DNA of 64,000 bases from Clostridium sp. UBA1056 (GCA_002316385.1 DCDL01000004.1:218784-282783), one strand, 5' to 3'. Counted from the stretch's first letter, positions 1 through 9,369 are shown. Notes: generated by a model not told the origin, from the letters alone. Program-made: numbers and translations.

Positions 1-535
1 CCGCCGCTAACCTCTTAAGTATATCATATATTTTACCTGCAAATCTATTATTAAGCATTCTAACTCTAAGCTCTGGATTTGTGGTATGTACTGATACATT
101 TATTGGACTTATTTTATATTTTATTATTCTTTCTATATCCTCTTCCTTCATATTAGTTAAAGTTAAAAAGTTTCCTTGAAGAAATGATAATCTTGAGTCA
201 TCATCTTTAAAATATAAGGTTTCTCTCATACCTTTAGGAAGCTGATCTATAAAACAAAAAATACAATCATTATGACATCTCATAGGTTTATCTAGAATTC
301 CTTCTCTAAACACTATACCTAAATCTTCATCATAATCCTTTTCTATTTCAATTTCCCAAATCTCGCCATCTTGCTTTTCTATTTCTAAAAGCAAAACCTC
401 ATCAGTAATAAGAAATTTATAATCTATTATATCTTTAACATCATTTTCATTTATCCTTAGAAGTCTATCTCCAACTTCAATGTCTACTTCTTCTGCAATA
501 GACCCTGGGATAATCTTACTTATTTCATTTTTCAT
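1..535 (-). CDS. DUF512 family radical-SAM protein, N-terminal part (cut by window edge)
   Basis: The frame is open from an ATG at 533-535 to the left window edge, giving 178 codons, so the C-terminus lies outside. The ribosome site AAGGAG sits about 7 nt upstream of the ATG. The first 60 residues look like a PDZ-type domain (IIPGSIAEEVDIEVGDRLL). A CX3CX2C cluster (Cys87, Cys91, Cys94, CHNDCIFC) follows, as expected for a radical-SAM [4Fe-4S] site. This PDZ plus radical-SAM order is typical of the DUF512 proteins of clostridia, which are often encoded next to the GTPase gene der. Their substrate is unknown. The family call is firm; the function is not known. Confidence 0.85.
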   Translation of the reverse strand, partial: MKNEISKIIPGSIAEEVDIEVGDRLLRINENDVKDIIDYKFLITDEVLLLEIEKQDGEIWEIEIEKDYDEDLGIVFREGILDKPMRCHNDCIFCFIDQLPKGMRETLYFKDDDSRLSFLQGNFLTLTNMKEEDIERIIKYKISPINVSVHTTNPELRVRMLNNRFAGKIYDILKRLAA

Positions 536-680
536 TTTTGTATCTCCTTCATTTGCATAGCATGATTATACCACTATTATGTTATATTATCTTAATTATA
601 TTCCCTAGTCAATGCACCTCATTAAGATTACATTAAAGCTTCCACTTTTTCAACAAAAATTCAATTTAATTTTGGAGTAA

Positions 681-710
681 ATAAAAAAGCTGACTACATA
701 TAGCCAACTT
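681..710 (-). terminator. Rho-independent terminator after phoU
   Basis: Read on the minus strand, GTTGGCT and AGTCAGC form a 7-bp stem with two G-U pairs and a 6-nt loop, followed by TTTTTTATTT. It lies 22 nt past the phoU stop and would end the pst operon. Confidence 0.7.
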
Positions 711-732
711 ATAATTTAAAAGGGAATTACAA

Positions 733-1386
733 TTAATTTAATTTTAATCTTTCTCCACACTCTAAGTATACAGTCCATTCACAAATGTTAGTAGCATGAT
801 CTGCCATACGCTCTAAGAATTTGCAGACAAAGAGAAACTGGCTAGCTTGATTTATAGTGGTTGGATCATTTCTCATTATTATAAGTAATTCAGCAAATAT
901 ATTCTTATATAATTTATCTACTTCATCATCCATCTTGCTTACTTCATGCGCCCTGTTTACATCTCTAGTTATATATACCTCTAAAGAATCTTTAATCATT
1001 CCCTCTACAATTTTAGCCATTTTAGGTATATCTATAAGTTCCTTAATATAGTTTTCTCCAATGAGCTTTTTTGCTATCTTAGCTATATCTACAGCATGGT
1101 CTCCCATTCTTTCTAAATCTGTTATAATTTTAGTAGCTATAAATATTCTTCTTAAATCACTAGCCAGTGGTTGTTCTGTAGCCATAAGCTTTATACACTT
1201 ATCCTCTATTTCTTCTTCAAACTTATCTACGATATCATCTTTTTCAATTACTTTATCAGTTAAAGCTTCATCCTGTTCCTTTAGTGCATTAATACTATCT
1301 TCTATTTGTTTAACTACTGCCTCACCCATGGACATTAAATCTTCATGAAGTTGTTGTAATTTAAGATCAAAACTATTTCTTGTCAT
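733..1386 (-). CDS. phoU: Phosphate signalling/transport accessory protein PhoU
   Basis: A 217-residue, all-helical protein with two PhoU repeats. Each carries the acidic metal-binding signature: D-ERMGDHAVDIA near residue 95 and ERMADHATNICEW near residue 195. PhoU dampens the sensor kinase when phosphate is plentiful by coupling it to the Pst transporter, and it limits phosphate uptake. It is the last gene of pstS-pstC-pstA-pstB-phoU, 60 nt after pstB. An upstream GTG at 1395 is open in frame, but the ATG at 1386 has AGGTGAAGG at the right distance and is preferred. Length matches the family, and the call is secure. Confidence 0.95.
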   Translation of the reverse strand: MTRNSFDLKLQQLHEDLMSMGEAVVKQIEDSINALKEQDEALTDKVIEKDDIVDKFEEEIEDKCIKLMATEQPLASDLRRIFIATKIITDLERMGDHAVDIAKIAKKLIGENYIKELIDIPKMAKIVEGMIKDSLEVYITRDVNRAHEVSKMDDEVDKLYKNIFAELLIIMRNDPTTINQASQFLFVCKFLERMADHATNICEWTVYLECGERLKLN

Positions 1387-1446
1387 ATCCTTCACCTACA
1401 CTTTATAAATTTTAACTTTTTAATTGCTACATATTTTATAGTATGA

Positions 1447-2196
1447 TTAACCGAATCTTCCTGTTATATAATCTTCTGTTCTTTTATCCCTAGGCATATG
1501 GAACATCTCCTCAGTTTTTCCATACTCAATAACTTCTCCATTTAAAAAGAAAGCTGTTTTATCTGATATACGGCCGGCTTGTTGCATATTGTGAGTAACT
1601 ATTACTATAGTGTATTTTTCTTTAAGTACATCCATAAGTTCTTCTACCTTTGATGTAGATATAGGGTCCAGTGCAGAAGTTGGTTCATCCATTAATATTA
1701 CTTCTGGCTCAACAGCTATAGTTCTTGCAATACAAAGTCTTTGCTGTTGGCCACCGGATAATCCCATGGCACTTTTCTTAAGTCTATCTTTTACTTCTTT
1801 CCAAAGGGCTGATCCTTGAAGAGATTTCTCTACAATTTCATCTAGTTTCTTTTTATCTTTTATTCCATGAATTCTAGGTCCATAGGCAATGTTATCATAA
1901 ATTGACATTGGAAATGGATTGGGTTTTTGAAATACCATACCCACTCTTTTTCTTAGTTCAATTTCATTCAAGTCCTTATAAATATTTCTATCTTCAAATA
2001 AAACTTGACCTTCTATTTTTACATCTTCAATTAGATCATTCATTCTATTTAATGTTCTAAGAAATGTTGACTTTCCACATCCTGATGGTCCTATTAAAGC
2101 TGTAACGCTATTTTTATCTATTTCCATATTTATATTTTTAAGTGCATTATTTGTTCCATAGTATAGGTTAAGATCTTTTACAGAAATTATTGACAT
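1447..2196 (-). CDS. pstB: Phosphate ABC transporter ATP-binding protein PstB
   Basis: A 249-residue ABC ATPase that powers high-affinity phosphate import through the PstA/PstC channel. Walker A is GPSGCGKST near residue 37, the Q-loop is [10 protein letters not shown], the signature is [16 protein letters not shown], and Walker B is [13 protein letters not shown]. The tail [17 protein letters not shown] is typical of PstB. It starts 29 nt after pstA ends, with AGGAGG upstream of the ATG. PstB also acts with PhoU in repressing the PhoR kinase in bacteria where this has been studied. Length is normal for the family, and no alternative assignment is plausible. Confidence 0.97.
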   Translation of the reverse strand: MSIISVKDLNLYYGTNNALKNINMEIDKNSVTALIGPSGCGKSTFLRTLNRMNDLIEDVKIEGQVLFEDRNIYKDLNEIELRKRVGMVFQKPNPFPMSIYDNIAYGPRIHGIKDKKKLDEIVEKSLQGSALWKEVKDRLKKSAMGLSGGQQQRLCIARTIAVEPEVILMDEPTSALDPISTSKVEELMDVLKEKYTIVIVTHNMQQAGRISDKTAFFLNGEVIEYGKTEEMFHMPRDKRTEDYITGRFG

Positions 2197-2225
2197 AGTA
2201 TTTCCTCCTAGCTATATCCTAGTCA

Positions 2226-3050
2226 TTAAAACTTTTCTTTATTTATTGTTCTTGTAATTCCCTTAGCTATTAAACTTAAAGCTAAGATTATAAATATGAG
2301 TATTACACCAATTGCTGAAGCAAGCTCTATATTTCCAGCTTCCTTAGTAACTAAATAAGCATGGACAGTAAGAGTTCTACCACTTGACATAAGATTTCGT
2401 GGCATTGCTGCTACAGTTCCTGCTGTTAAAAGCATAGCTGCTGATTCACCTATTATTCTTCCAATGGATAGTATTACTCCTGATAAAATACCTGGCATTG
2501 CACTAGGTACTATTATTTTATAAATAACTTCAAACTTAGTTGAGCCTAAAGCTATGGCACCTTCCCTATAACTTTGAGGCACTGTCTTTAAAGCTTCCTC
2601 TGTTGTTCTTATAATTACAGGTAACACAATGATAGCAAGGGTTAAAGATCCAGATAAAATTGAAAACTGTAATTTAAGAGTAGATACAAAGAATACTGTT
2701 CCAAATAATCCATATATTATAGATGGTATTCCTGCAAGACTTTCTGTAGCAAATCTAATTAGTTTAACACTTCTACCTTGTTTTGCATATTCTTGTAGAT
2801 AAATAGCTCCGCATATTCCTATAGGAAGTGATATTAATAATGACAATATTACTGTTAATAATGTGGTTATTATCATCGGAAATATTCCTCCTCCAGTGGT
2901 GGGTGAATAATCTCCAAAGATAAAGTTAAAATCTATTAGTCCAAACCCTTTTTTAAATATATATCCTACTATAGTTGCAATAATTACAACTGTGATAACT
3001 GCAGATAACCATAAAATAGCTTTTAACATATTATCTTTTACTTTTCTCAT
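2226..3050 (-). CDS. pstA: Phosphate ABC transporter permease PstA
   Basis: A 274-residue inner-membrane permease with about six transmembrane segments, starting with one near residues 9-30. The coupling motif near the middle (EEALKTVPQSYREGAIALG) is the EAA-type loop that contacts PstB. It pairs with PstC to form the phosphate channel. The ATG at 3050 follows the pstC stop by 1 nt, and its AGGT ribosome site lies inside the end of pstC, so the two genes are probably translationally coupled. Family and position agree. Confidence 0.95.
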   Translation of the reverse strand: MRKVKDNMLKAILWLSAVITVVIIATIVGYIFKKGFGLIDFNFIFGDYSPTTGGGIFPMIITTLLTVILSLLISLPIGICGAIYLQEYAKQGRSVKLIRFATESLAGIPSIIYGLFGTVFFVSTLKLQFSILSGSLTLAIIVLPVIIRTTEEALKTVPQSYREGAIALGSTKFEVIYKIIVPSAMPGILSGVILSIGRIIGESAAMLLTAGTVAAMPRNLMSSGRTLTVHAYLVTKEAGNIELASAIGVILIFIILALSLIAKGITRTINKEKF

Positions 3051-3051
3051 A

Positions 3052-3960
3052 TTAATTACCTGCCTTTTCTGATATTTTAGCTATTACAAAGTTTAATAGT
3101 AGAATGAAAGAAAATAAAACTACTCCTGTTGCAAAAAGCATTTCTTGATGAGTCCCAAAAGCATATCCCATCTCTAGAGCTATGTTAGTAGTAAGTGGTC
3201 TTATACTATCCGTTATACTAGATGGTATAATAGGACTATTGCCAGCAACTAATATAACCGCCATGGTTTCTCCAATAGCTCTTCCCATTCCTAATACAAC
3301 TGCTGTTAAAATTCCAGATTTAGCAGCTGGTAAAATTACCTTAAATATAGTTTCAATTTTCGATGCTCCTAATGCTAAAGATGCCTCCTTATATTGTTTA
3401 GGTACTGATCTTATAGCTGTCTCTGCCACTGAAATTATAGTAGGCAACATCATTATAGAAAGAACTATTATAACTGCAAGTAGGCTTTGTCCTTTAGGAA
3501 GATTTAATTTATTTTGAATCGCCGGTACTATTATTCCAAGAGCAAATACTCCAAATAATACAGAAGGAATTCCTGCTAATAGCTCTACACTCTGAGACAT
3601 TATCTTGGCTGCTGGCTTAGGTGCTATTTCCACAATAAAAATTGCTGTTAATATTCCTATAGGTACTCCTATTACAAGAGAACCTAATGTTCCATATATA
3701 GAAGCAATGATCATAGGAAGAATTCCATACTTATCTGAGCTTGGTATCCATTCTGTTCCTATTAAGAATTCTCTAAAAGAATATCCTTTATATATAAATG
3801 GTGTTAATCCCTTATAAAATACAAAGCCTATTATCAAAATTAAACTCATAACTGCTACTAAAGCACACACTTTAAAAATATTTTCTGATATACCATCAAT
3901 GATATATTTTACCCCCTTTGGCTTTTGGGGTTTTTCCATCTTAACTGATTTCACTGACAT
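3052..3960 (-). CDS. pstC: Phosphate ABC transporter permease PstC
   Basis: A permease of about 302 residues with six predicted transmembrane helices and an EAA-type loop (AETAIRSVPKQYKEASLALG) for contact with PstB. The start is placed at the ATG at 3958-3960, which has GGAGG 8 nt upstream. A TTG 15 nt further upstream is open in frame, but it overlaps that ribosome site and is unlikely to be used. PstC is usually slightly longer than PstA at its cytoplasmic N-terminus, as here. It is the second gene of the operon, 86 nt after pstS, a gap that could allow extra control of the abundant binding protein. Confidence 0.95.
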   Translation of the reverse strand: MSVKSVKMEKPQKPKGVKYIIDGISENIFKVCALVAVMSLILIIGFVFYKGLTPFIYKGYSFREFLIGTEWIPSSDKYGILPMIIASIYGTLGSLVIGVPIGILTAIFIVEIAPKPAAKIMSQSVELLAGIPSVLFGVFALGIIVPAIQNKLNLPKGQSLLAVIIVLSIMMLPTIISVAETAIRSVPKQYKEASLALGASKIETIFKVILPAAKSGILTAVVLGMGRAIGETMAVILVAGNSPIIPSSITDSIRPLTTNIALEMGYAFGTHQEMLFATGVVLFSFILLLNFVIAKISEKAGN

Positions 3961-4046
3961 ATAGTTTACCTCCAATTCAAATTCAATAGACCCTTAAGAT
4001 AAAACTTTCTCTCAAAGGTCTATATCCATTGTGGCATATGAATTAT

Positions 4047-4898
4047 TTATTTCACCTTTATTCCACCTGATTGTTCTACAATCGCTTGACCTTTGTCACT
4101 TAAAATATAATCAATAAATTTTTTTCCATTCTCTGTTATGTTACTTTCTTTATAAACTACTGAGAAAGGTCTTGATAATTTATATTCTTTACTTAAAACT
4201 TTTTCTGGAGTTGCTTCTACTCCTTCAACCTTTAAACCCTTGACTGACTTATCTAATTGTTCAAAAGAAATATATCCGATAGCATTTACATTAGTTGAAA
4301 CTGTAGTTTTAACGCTTCCATTCCCCTCTGCTATTGTTGATTTTTTATCTAACTCTTCTGATTTATATCCAGCGATTTCTTGGAAAGCATCTCTTGTTCC
4401 AGATCCATCTTCTCTTGAAACTACTACTATTGGAGCATCATTTCCTCCAACATCCTTCCAATTAGTTATGGCTCCTGTATATATACCTTTAATTTGTTCC
4501 ATAGTTAAATTTTCAGCTTTATTTGATGGATGAACTACTAATGCTATTCCATCATAAGCTATTACTTGTTCAGTAACCTGTGATTTCTCAGCATCCTTTA
4601 GTTCACGAGAGGACATACCTATTTCACTAACACCTTCTATTGCATTTTTTATTCCTGCTGAAGACCCTATTTGTTGAACCTCTACAGTAGTATTTGAATT
4701 TTCTCCTTTATAGGCTTCTGCCTCTTTTTCCATTAATGGCCCTACAGATGTTGACCCTGATACTTTAATTGTTATAGCCTTTCCTTCACTACTATTACCT
4801 GAATTGGAAGTATCCTTTCCTCCACAACCTACTAATAATCCCATAGTCATTGTTGCAACTATTCCTGCTATTAATATTCTTATTGATTTCTTTTTCAT
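4047..4898 (-). CDS. pstS: Phosphate-binding lipoprotein PstS
   Basis: A 283-residue solute-binding protein of the PBP2 type. It has a lipoprotein signal: KKK, a hydrophobic stretch, then the lipobox LLVGC with lipidated Cys25. A Ser-rich linker follows, then the phosphate-contact motif SGSTSVGPL, and later SREDGSGTRDAF, which is a second phosphate-binding loop of the family. It sits on the outer face of the membrane and delivers phosphate to PstCA. As first gene of the operon it should carry the Pho-controlled promoter. The C-terminal DKGQAIVEQSGGIKV is characteristic. The call is secure. Confidence 0.96.
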   Translation of the reverse strand: MKKKSIRILIAGIVATMTMGLLVGCGGKDTSNSGNSSEGKAITIKVSGSTSVGPLMEKEAEAYKGENSNTTVEVQQIGSSAGIKNAIEGVSEIGMSSRELKDAEKSQVTEQVIAYDGIALVVHPSNKAENLTMEQIKGIYTGAITNWKDVGGNDAPIVVVSREDGSGTRDAFQEIAGYKSEELDKKSTIAEGNGSVKTTVSTNVNAIGYISFEQLDKSVKGLKVEGVEATPEKVLSKEYKLSRPFSVVYKESNITENGKKFIDYILSDKGQAIVEQSGGIKVK

Positions 4899-4970
4899 GT
4901 GATTTTCCCTCCAATTTGTTTTCTTATCTATCTTACAATATTTATTTTAGTCTTTATTAGTTAACCCATT

Positions 4971-5019
4971 ATTATACCTATATTAAAAAAACTTTACTTA
5001 AGTTAATTATATTTAACAA
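4971..5019 (-). promoter_or_regulatory. Candidate Pho-controlled promoter of the pst operon
   Basis: On the minus strand, TGTTAAATATAATTAACT (about 5001-5018) has two TTAA(A/C)T hexamers spaced 10 bp apart. This resembles the tandem repeats bound by PhoP-type regulators. A TATAAT lies about 24 bp downstream, and I see no good -35. Such short AT-rich repeats are common in this genome, so this is a candidate only. Confidence 0.35.
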
Positions 5020-5171
5020 AAATATGAAGTCTATTGGAAGTCTTTTTCGATTGAGTTAAATTTTTGTCGAAAAATTCACTCATTGAAAACAGCATAAATT
5101 TTAAAATTTAATAAGGTAAAATTCACATAAATATTACCCTGTATTTTGTGTATCCTTTTTTAGTCAAAAAA

Positions 5172-5236
5172 GTAAACTATACCCTGTAAGGTAACACAGC
5201 TTCTTTTCTGTGTCTCTCTTACAATGTACAGTTTAC
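5172..5236. repeat. 65-nt imperfect hairpin element, copy 1
   Basis: The ends are GTAAACT and AGTTTAC. Inner arms are TGTAAG/CTTACA and ACACAG/CTGTGT around an 8-nt loop. The copy at 59760-59824 has the same length and about 55 of 65 positions identical. Copy 1 lies 34 nt after the phoR stop, so it may end the phoR transcript, but the uridine run of a classical terminator is absent. Confidence 0.8.
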
Positions 5237-5269
5237 CCATCTTACAACCTACTGCATAATATCTCAATT

Positions 5270-7003
5270 TTACTTTTCTGTACTATATGGAATTGTAATT
5301 ATAAATTTAGTGCCTACACCTAAGGTACTTTCTACATCTATACTTCCATTAAATCCAATGACTATATGTTTAACTATAGCAAGACCTAATCCAGTTCCAC
5401 CCTTTGCTCTTGACCTAGCTTTATCAACTCTATAAAATCTTTCAAAAAGTCTCGGTATACATTCCATATCAATCCCCATACCGGTATCTTCTACTATAAC
5501 TTTAAAGTATGTATCGCAAGCTATCTTTGTAATTGTTACTGCATCAAGGGGTTCACTATATTTAATTCCGTTATCCACTAGATTTATAAGCATCTGTTTG
5601 AACTTATCTTTATCACCTAGAATATCAGGGATGTCGTCTCCCCCTACACTCAAATGGACTTGTTTCTTTTCTCCTGTATTCTTCATTAAATAAAATACAT
5701 CTTCTATTGCTTTATTTACACTAAATACTTCTTTCTTAAACTCTTGTTTGTGTTCAATTTGCGATAAAAGTAATATATCTGATATAAGTATCGTAAGTCT
5801 TTCTGCTTCTTCATTTATAATAGTTAAAAATTTATTCTTAGTTTCTTCATCTTCAACATCTTTTAATGTTTCAGAAAAACCTCTTATAGATGTAAGGGGA
5901 GTTTTAAGCTCATGGGATACATTAGCCACAAATTCAGTTCTCATATTCTCTAATTTTTTAAAATCAGTAATATCTTGTATTACTGCTACAGCTCCAATAT
6001 GTTGATGATTATTAACTATAATGTCTGCAGTTCTCACTCTAAGAAATTTCATGTTAGGAACATTTAACTTGAACTCTTGAATATCTCTATCTCTCATAGA
6101 AAATATGGATTTGAAATCTACTTCACTACATATATTTTGAACTGGATTCCCTACCACATCCCCTTTAATGTTAAAAATTTTTTTTGCATAGTTATTTATC
6201 ATTATAATGTTATGACTGTTATCTATGGCTATTACACCACTTTCCATACTTTGAAGAATTGCTGAAAGCCTATTTTGCTTTTCACTTACTTCATGTAAAC
6301 TATTTTCAAGTCTATCTGCCATATGATTAAAATTTAAAGCTAATTTACCAAGTTCATCATTGGTAGTAATTTTAATTCTTCTACTTAAATTTCCATTAGT
6401 AATCATAGATGTAATAGAATCTAAATCACGAATTGGCTTAACTATTATATAAGATAATTTATTGGCAATCCAAAGAGATATAAAAATCATTATAAGTATA
6501 GCACCACCATACCATACTATATATGTATTATTTAATTCATGAGTTCCTTTTACAGATGTAGAGGTTCTAGCTACTGTACCATCTTCCATGGCCACAGCAT
6601 AGTAAATTACATACTGTCCTTCGCTTTCACTATATCTAGTAGCAACTCCTTCCCCTTCTAGTCTAGCCATAACAACTTCTTCTCTATCATTATGATTCTC
6701 TAGCTTTTCAGTATCTCCTAACGAATCAAATTTAACACTTCCACTTTCATCTAAAACAGTTATTCTAACATTTAGATTACCTAGTTTGTCTACAGTCCTG
6801 GAAAAGCTTTCCTTATCCCCATTACTAATCTGCTCACTTACTAAGTAAGTATAAATATCTAATTGCTCTTTAGCACTGTCCTCACTTTCATAAGTAGCTA
6901 TGGAATAAAATGCCATCGTTACAAACCCTAATATAAAAACTAATGCTACAAAAACACTTAGCATTAGTCTTCTTTTCATAGTTCCTTTTGAATTATCTTT
7001 CAT
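5270..7003 (-). CDS. phoR: Membrane sensor histidine kinase, PhoR type
   Basis: A kinase of about 577 residues. Order: transmembrane helix (about 10-35), extracellular sensor segment, second helix (about 165-185), HAMP, PAS (about 245-350), HisKA with the phospho-acceptor in VSHELKTPLTSIRGF (about residue 365), then HATPase with N box (NLVDNGIKYS), G1 (EDTGMGI) and G2 (GGTGLGL). This PAS-containing layout matches PhoR. It overlaps the upstream regulator gene by 11 nt, so the two form a pair. The pst operon lies just downstream, supporting a role in phosphate starvation, although the signal is inferred. Starts at 7015 (poor ribosome site), 7003 (GGAG at 6 nt, chosen) and 6979 are all in frame. 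Confidence 0.88.
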   Translation of the reverse strand: MKDNSKGTMKRRLMLSVFVALVFILGFVTMAFYSIATYESEDSAKEQLDIYTYLVSEQISNGDKESFSRTVDKLGNLNVRITVLDESGSVKFDSLGDTEKLENHNDREEVVMARLEGEGVATRYSESEGQYVIYYAVAMEDGTVARTSTSVKGTHELNNTYIVWYGGAILIMIFISLWIANKLSYIIVKPIRDLDSITSMITNGNLSRRIKITTNDELGKLALNFNHMADRLENSLHEVSEKQNRLSAILQSMESGVIAIDNSHNIIMINNYAKKIFNIKGDVVGNPVQNICSEVDFKSIFSMRDRDIQEFKLNVPNMKFLRVRTADIIVNNHQHIGAVAVIQDITDFKKLENMRTEFVANVSHELKTPLTSIRGFSETLKDVEDEETKNKFLTIINEEAERLTILISDILLLSQIEHKQEFKKEVFSVNKAIEDVFYLMKNTGEKKQVHLSVGGDDIPDILGDKDKFKQMLINLVDNGIKYSEPLDAVTITKIACDTYFKVIVEDTGMGIDMECIPRLFERFYRVDKARSRAKGGTGLGLAIVKHIVIGFNGSIDVESTLGVGTKFIITIPYSTEK

Positions 7004-7697
7004 AATTTTCTCCATAGTTAAATTTATATCCTATACCTCTAATGGTTTGAATATAAATTGGATTCTTATCATTATCCTCTATTTTTTGCCTTAAATGTCT
7101 CACATGAACATCTACCGTTCTAGTTTCACCTACATATTCATAACCCCATATCTTATCTAATAGAAAATCTCTTGTCATAACTTTTCCCTTATTTTTAATA
7201 AGTATCTCTAAAAGCTCAAACTCCTTTAATGTAAGTTCTACCTTTTCTCCACCTTTATAAACTTCATGCTTTTGATAATCTATACTTATATCTCCAAATT
7301 TAAAACCATTGTCTTCTTGTTTGAAACTAGTTCTTCTTAAAATAGCTTTAGCCCTAGCTACTAATTCTCTAACTGAGAAAGGTTTTGTTATATAATCATC
7401 TGCTCCTAATTCTAGTCCTAAAATCTTATCTAATTCTTCGCCTTTAGCTGTAATCATAATTATTGGTGTAGCTTCAATGGCTGAATTTTTTCTAATAGAT
7501 TTACATACTTCCAACCCATCCATGCCTGGTAACATAAGATCTAAAAATATTAAATCCGGCTTTTCATCCTCAGTTATTTTTAGTGCATCAATTCCATTAT
7601 CAGCAGTTATAACCTTAAAACCATTTTTAATTAAATTAAATTTAATTAGTTCCTGGATATGCGCCTCATCATCAACTACTAATATTGTTTTCTCCAT
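6993..7697 (-). CDS. phoP: OmpR-family response regulator, PhoP/PhoB type
   Basis: A 234-residue regulator. The receiver domain (about 1-120) has acidic residues DDE, the phospho-acceptor Asp in LIFLDLMLPGMDG (about residue 50), and the Lys of the GADDYITKPF motif. A winged-helix DNA-binding domain follows (ELLEIL, TRDFLLDKIWGYEY, TVDVHVRHLRQKIE). The partner kinase overlaps its 3' end. It is expected to activate pst under phosphate limitation. A GTG at 7706 is in frame, but the ATG at 7697 has GGGAG 8 nt upstream. It lies 5 nt after pgeF, so it shares a transcript with nrdR and pgeF. Confidence 0.9.
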   Translation of the reverse strand: MEKTILVVDDEAHIQELIKFNLIKNGFKVITADNGIDALKITEDEKPDLIFLDLMLPGMDGLEVCKSIRKNSAIEATPIIMITAKGEELDKILGLELGADDYITKPFSVRELVARAKAILRRTSFKQEDNGFKFGDISIDYQKHEVYKGGEKVELTLKEFELLEILIKNKGKVMTRDFLLDKIWGYEYVGETRTVDVHVRHLRQKIEDNDKNPIYIQTIRGIGYKFNYGENYER

Positions 7698-7702
7698 AAA
7701 TA

Positions 7703-8452
7703 TCACTCCCTCTGCTCATGGATAAATATAAATGAAAATAACCTACCCTGAGATTCTTCTTTTTTTCTATAGGAATATAGTTTCTTATCATTGCTACAAT
7801 GTGTACATAAATTTAAACATACTATATTATTATTTTTTATTCCTTCATTAATTAATTGTATTTCTACACACTTTTGTAAATCTAAGTTTCTACCAAAACT
7901 AATTTCTTGATTTTTGAATAAATCACAGTTCTTAAAAGTATCTATAAGCTCTTCACTTACTTCATAACAACAACTTTTATTATGAGGACCTATAAAAGCT
8001 TTAATATAGTTTTCATCAGCACCATAGATCTCCTTCATAACTTTAATTCCTTGAGAAGCTATATTATTTAAGGTTCCCTTCCATCCACTATGAAGAGCAG
8101 CTATAATTTTATTTTTAGTATCTACTAAAATTATCGGTACGCAGTCTGCTGTAAACACTCCTATGGCAACATTTTTCTCTTTTGTTACAATGCCATCTCC
8201 ATCTGAATTCACCATGAACCCCTGTCCATCATAAGGGTAAACTTTAATTCCATGGACTTGATTTAAATATACAACCTCATCAACTTGAAACCATTTTTTA
8301 AAATTGTTTAAATTAGATTTTCCTTCATTAAGGTTTTTATTAAAATTCAATTGGTTCTTAGCTGTGGAAAATCCAACTTTTATATCTTCATCTAAATCAT
8401 AGGTTAAAAACTCATAATTTTCTACGTTATAAGACTTCATATTACTTTTCAT
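7703..8452 (-). CDS. pgeF: Purine nucleoside phosphorylase / laccase-domain protein PgeF (YlmD, YfiH family)
   Basis: About 249 residues of the multicopper-oxidase-like DUF152 family. Members studied elsewhere cleave purine nucleosides, and the E. coli protein clears wrongly built UDP-MurNAc-peptides. The zinc/active-site residues are visible: NQVHG, TADCVPI, and the paired Cys/His in ALHSGWKGT and [11 protein letters not shown]. The ATG at 8452 has AAGGG upstream inside nrdR and overlaps the nrdR stop by 11 nt. The C-terminal Cys-rich stretch ([20 protein letters not shown]) is common in clostridial members. The family is certain; the physiological substrate here is not. Confidence 0.9.
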   Translation of the reverse strand: MKSNMKSYNVENYEFLTYDLDEDIKVGFSTAKNQLNFNKNLNEGKSNLNNFKKWFQVDEVVYLNQVHGIKVYPYDGQGFMVNSDGDGIVTKEKNVAIGVFTADCVPIILVDTKNKIIAALHSGWKGTLNNIASQGIKVMKEIYGADENYIKAFIGPHNKSCCYEVSEELIDTFKNCDLFKNQEISFGRNLDLQKCVEIQLINEGIKNNNIVCLNLCTHCSNDKKLYSYRKKEESQGRLFSFIFIHEQRE

Positions 8453-8897
8453 CACTTAATCCCTTTATCTCCTCTATGAAACTATTAATATCATCAAACT
8501 TTCTATATACAGATGCAAATCTTATATAAGCAACTTCATCTATATCCCTCAACTTCTCCAATATTAATTCTCCTATTTCTTCAGAACTTATTTCGCTAGT
8601 CATGGTATTATTAAGTCTTTTTTCAATAGAATTTACTAAATTTTCTATATCTAATCTTGACACAGGTCTCTTTTCACAGGCCCTTATAACGCCACTTATA
8701 ATTTTATCTCTATCAAATACCTCTCTAGTTAAATTTCTTTTAATAACAAATATTTGTATATTCTCTATTTTTTCATAGGTAGTATATCTTTTACTACAAT
8801 TAAGGCATTCTCTTCTTCGTCTAATTGAACCATCATCATCTGTTGCTCTCGAGTCTACAACCTTACTTTCTTCTCCATTACAATAAGGACACTTCAA
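8442..8897 (-). CDS. nrdR: Transcriptional repressor NrdR
   Basis: A 151-residue ATP/dATP-sensing repressor of ribonucleotide reductase genes. The N-terminal zinc ribbon has CPYC and CLNC pairs (positions 3, 6, 31, 34). The ATP-cone domain (about 49-139) starts at [19 protein letters not shown] place the start at the TTG at 8897 so that the protein begins MKCPYC as other NrdRs do; a GTG at 8906 is in frame but sits on the ribosome site. It is first in an overlapping run with pgeF, phoP and phoR. Length agrees with the family norm. Confidence 0.93.
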   Translation of the reverse strand: MKCPYCNGEESKVVDSRATDDDGSIRRRRECLNCSKRYTTYEKIENIQIFVIKRNLTREVFDRDKIISGVIRACEKRPVSRLDIENLVNSIEKRLNNTMTSEISSEEIGELILEKLRDIDEVAYIRFASVYRKFDDINSFIEEIKGLSDEK

Positions 8898-8981
8898 TGT
8901 AATCACATCCTCTTAGTTTTCTATTTATACTACGATTATACACAAAGTATTCACCATTTGTATATAATTAATTCTTTTCAA

Positions 8982-9239
8982 TTAATTATTTTCCACTACT
9001 CCATCTCCATCTACTAAGATAACATCTACTCCAATCTTTTTAATTCTTTCCCAAGGCAGTTCTATATCTTCATTTTTTGAGAACCATCCAGATTTATGCG
9101 TTGGAAGTATGATAGCTTCTAATTTATACTCTTCACAATTTACTTTAAAATCTTTTATATATCCAAGCTTAGCACCTGTATTAATATCTATAACCTCCAT
9201 GGTTTTTAAGCTATTTACTGCAAACATTGAAGTCTCCAT
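8982..9239 (-). CDS. PRC-barrel sporulation protein YlmC/YmxH type
   Basis: An 85-residue single PRC-barrel protein: VNSLKTMEVIDINTGAKLGYIKDFKV, then LEAIILPTHKSGWFSKNEDIELPWERIKKIGVDVILVD. This matches the YlmC/YmxH group, found almost only in endospore formers and placed near division and sporulation genes. GGAGG lies 7 nt before the ATG. It sits between surE and nrdR and is separated from surE by a terminator, so it probably has its own promoter. The biochemical role is unknown. Confidence 0.85.
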   Translation of the reverse strand: METSMFAVNSLKTMEVIDINTGAKLGYIKDFKVNCEEYKLEAIILPTHKSGWFSKNEDIELPWERIKKIGVDVILVDGDGVVENN

Positions 9240-9302
9240 AAAAATTCCTCCCTAAATTTTATATCATTTTATCTATATTCTCTTTGAAACAATATAGAAC
9301 AT

Positions 9303-9324
9303 AAAAAAAGAGCCTGAGCTCTTT
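9303..9324 (-). terminator. Terminator after surE
   Basis: AAAGAGC and GCTCTTT form a 7-bp stem with a 4-nt loop. On the minus strand it is followed by TTTT and a T-rich tract. It lies about 45 nt past the surE stop. Confidence 0.8.
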
Positions 9325-9369
9325 AAAATATATCCTGCTGATATTTGTATAACGGCTTTTATTAAGTCT

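Larger units (their letters stand above)
4899..5269. other. 371-bp gap between phoR and pstS: pst promoter region plus a 65-nt hairpin repeat
   Basis: There is no gene here. The half near pstS carries a TATAAT at 4971-4976 (minus strand) with AT-rich TTAA-type repeats upstream. The half near phoR holds the dyad element at 5172-5236, which also occurs at 59760-59824. Confidence 0.7.
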
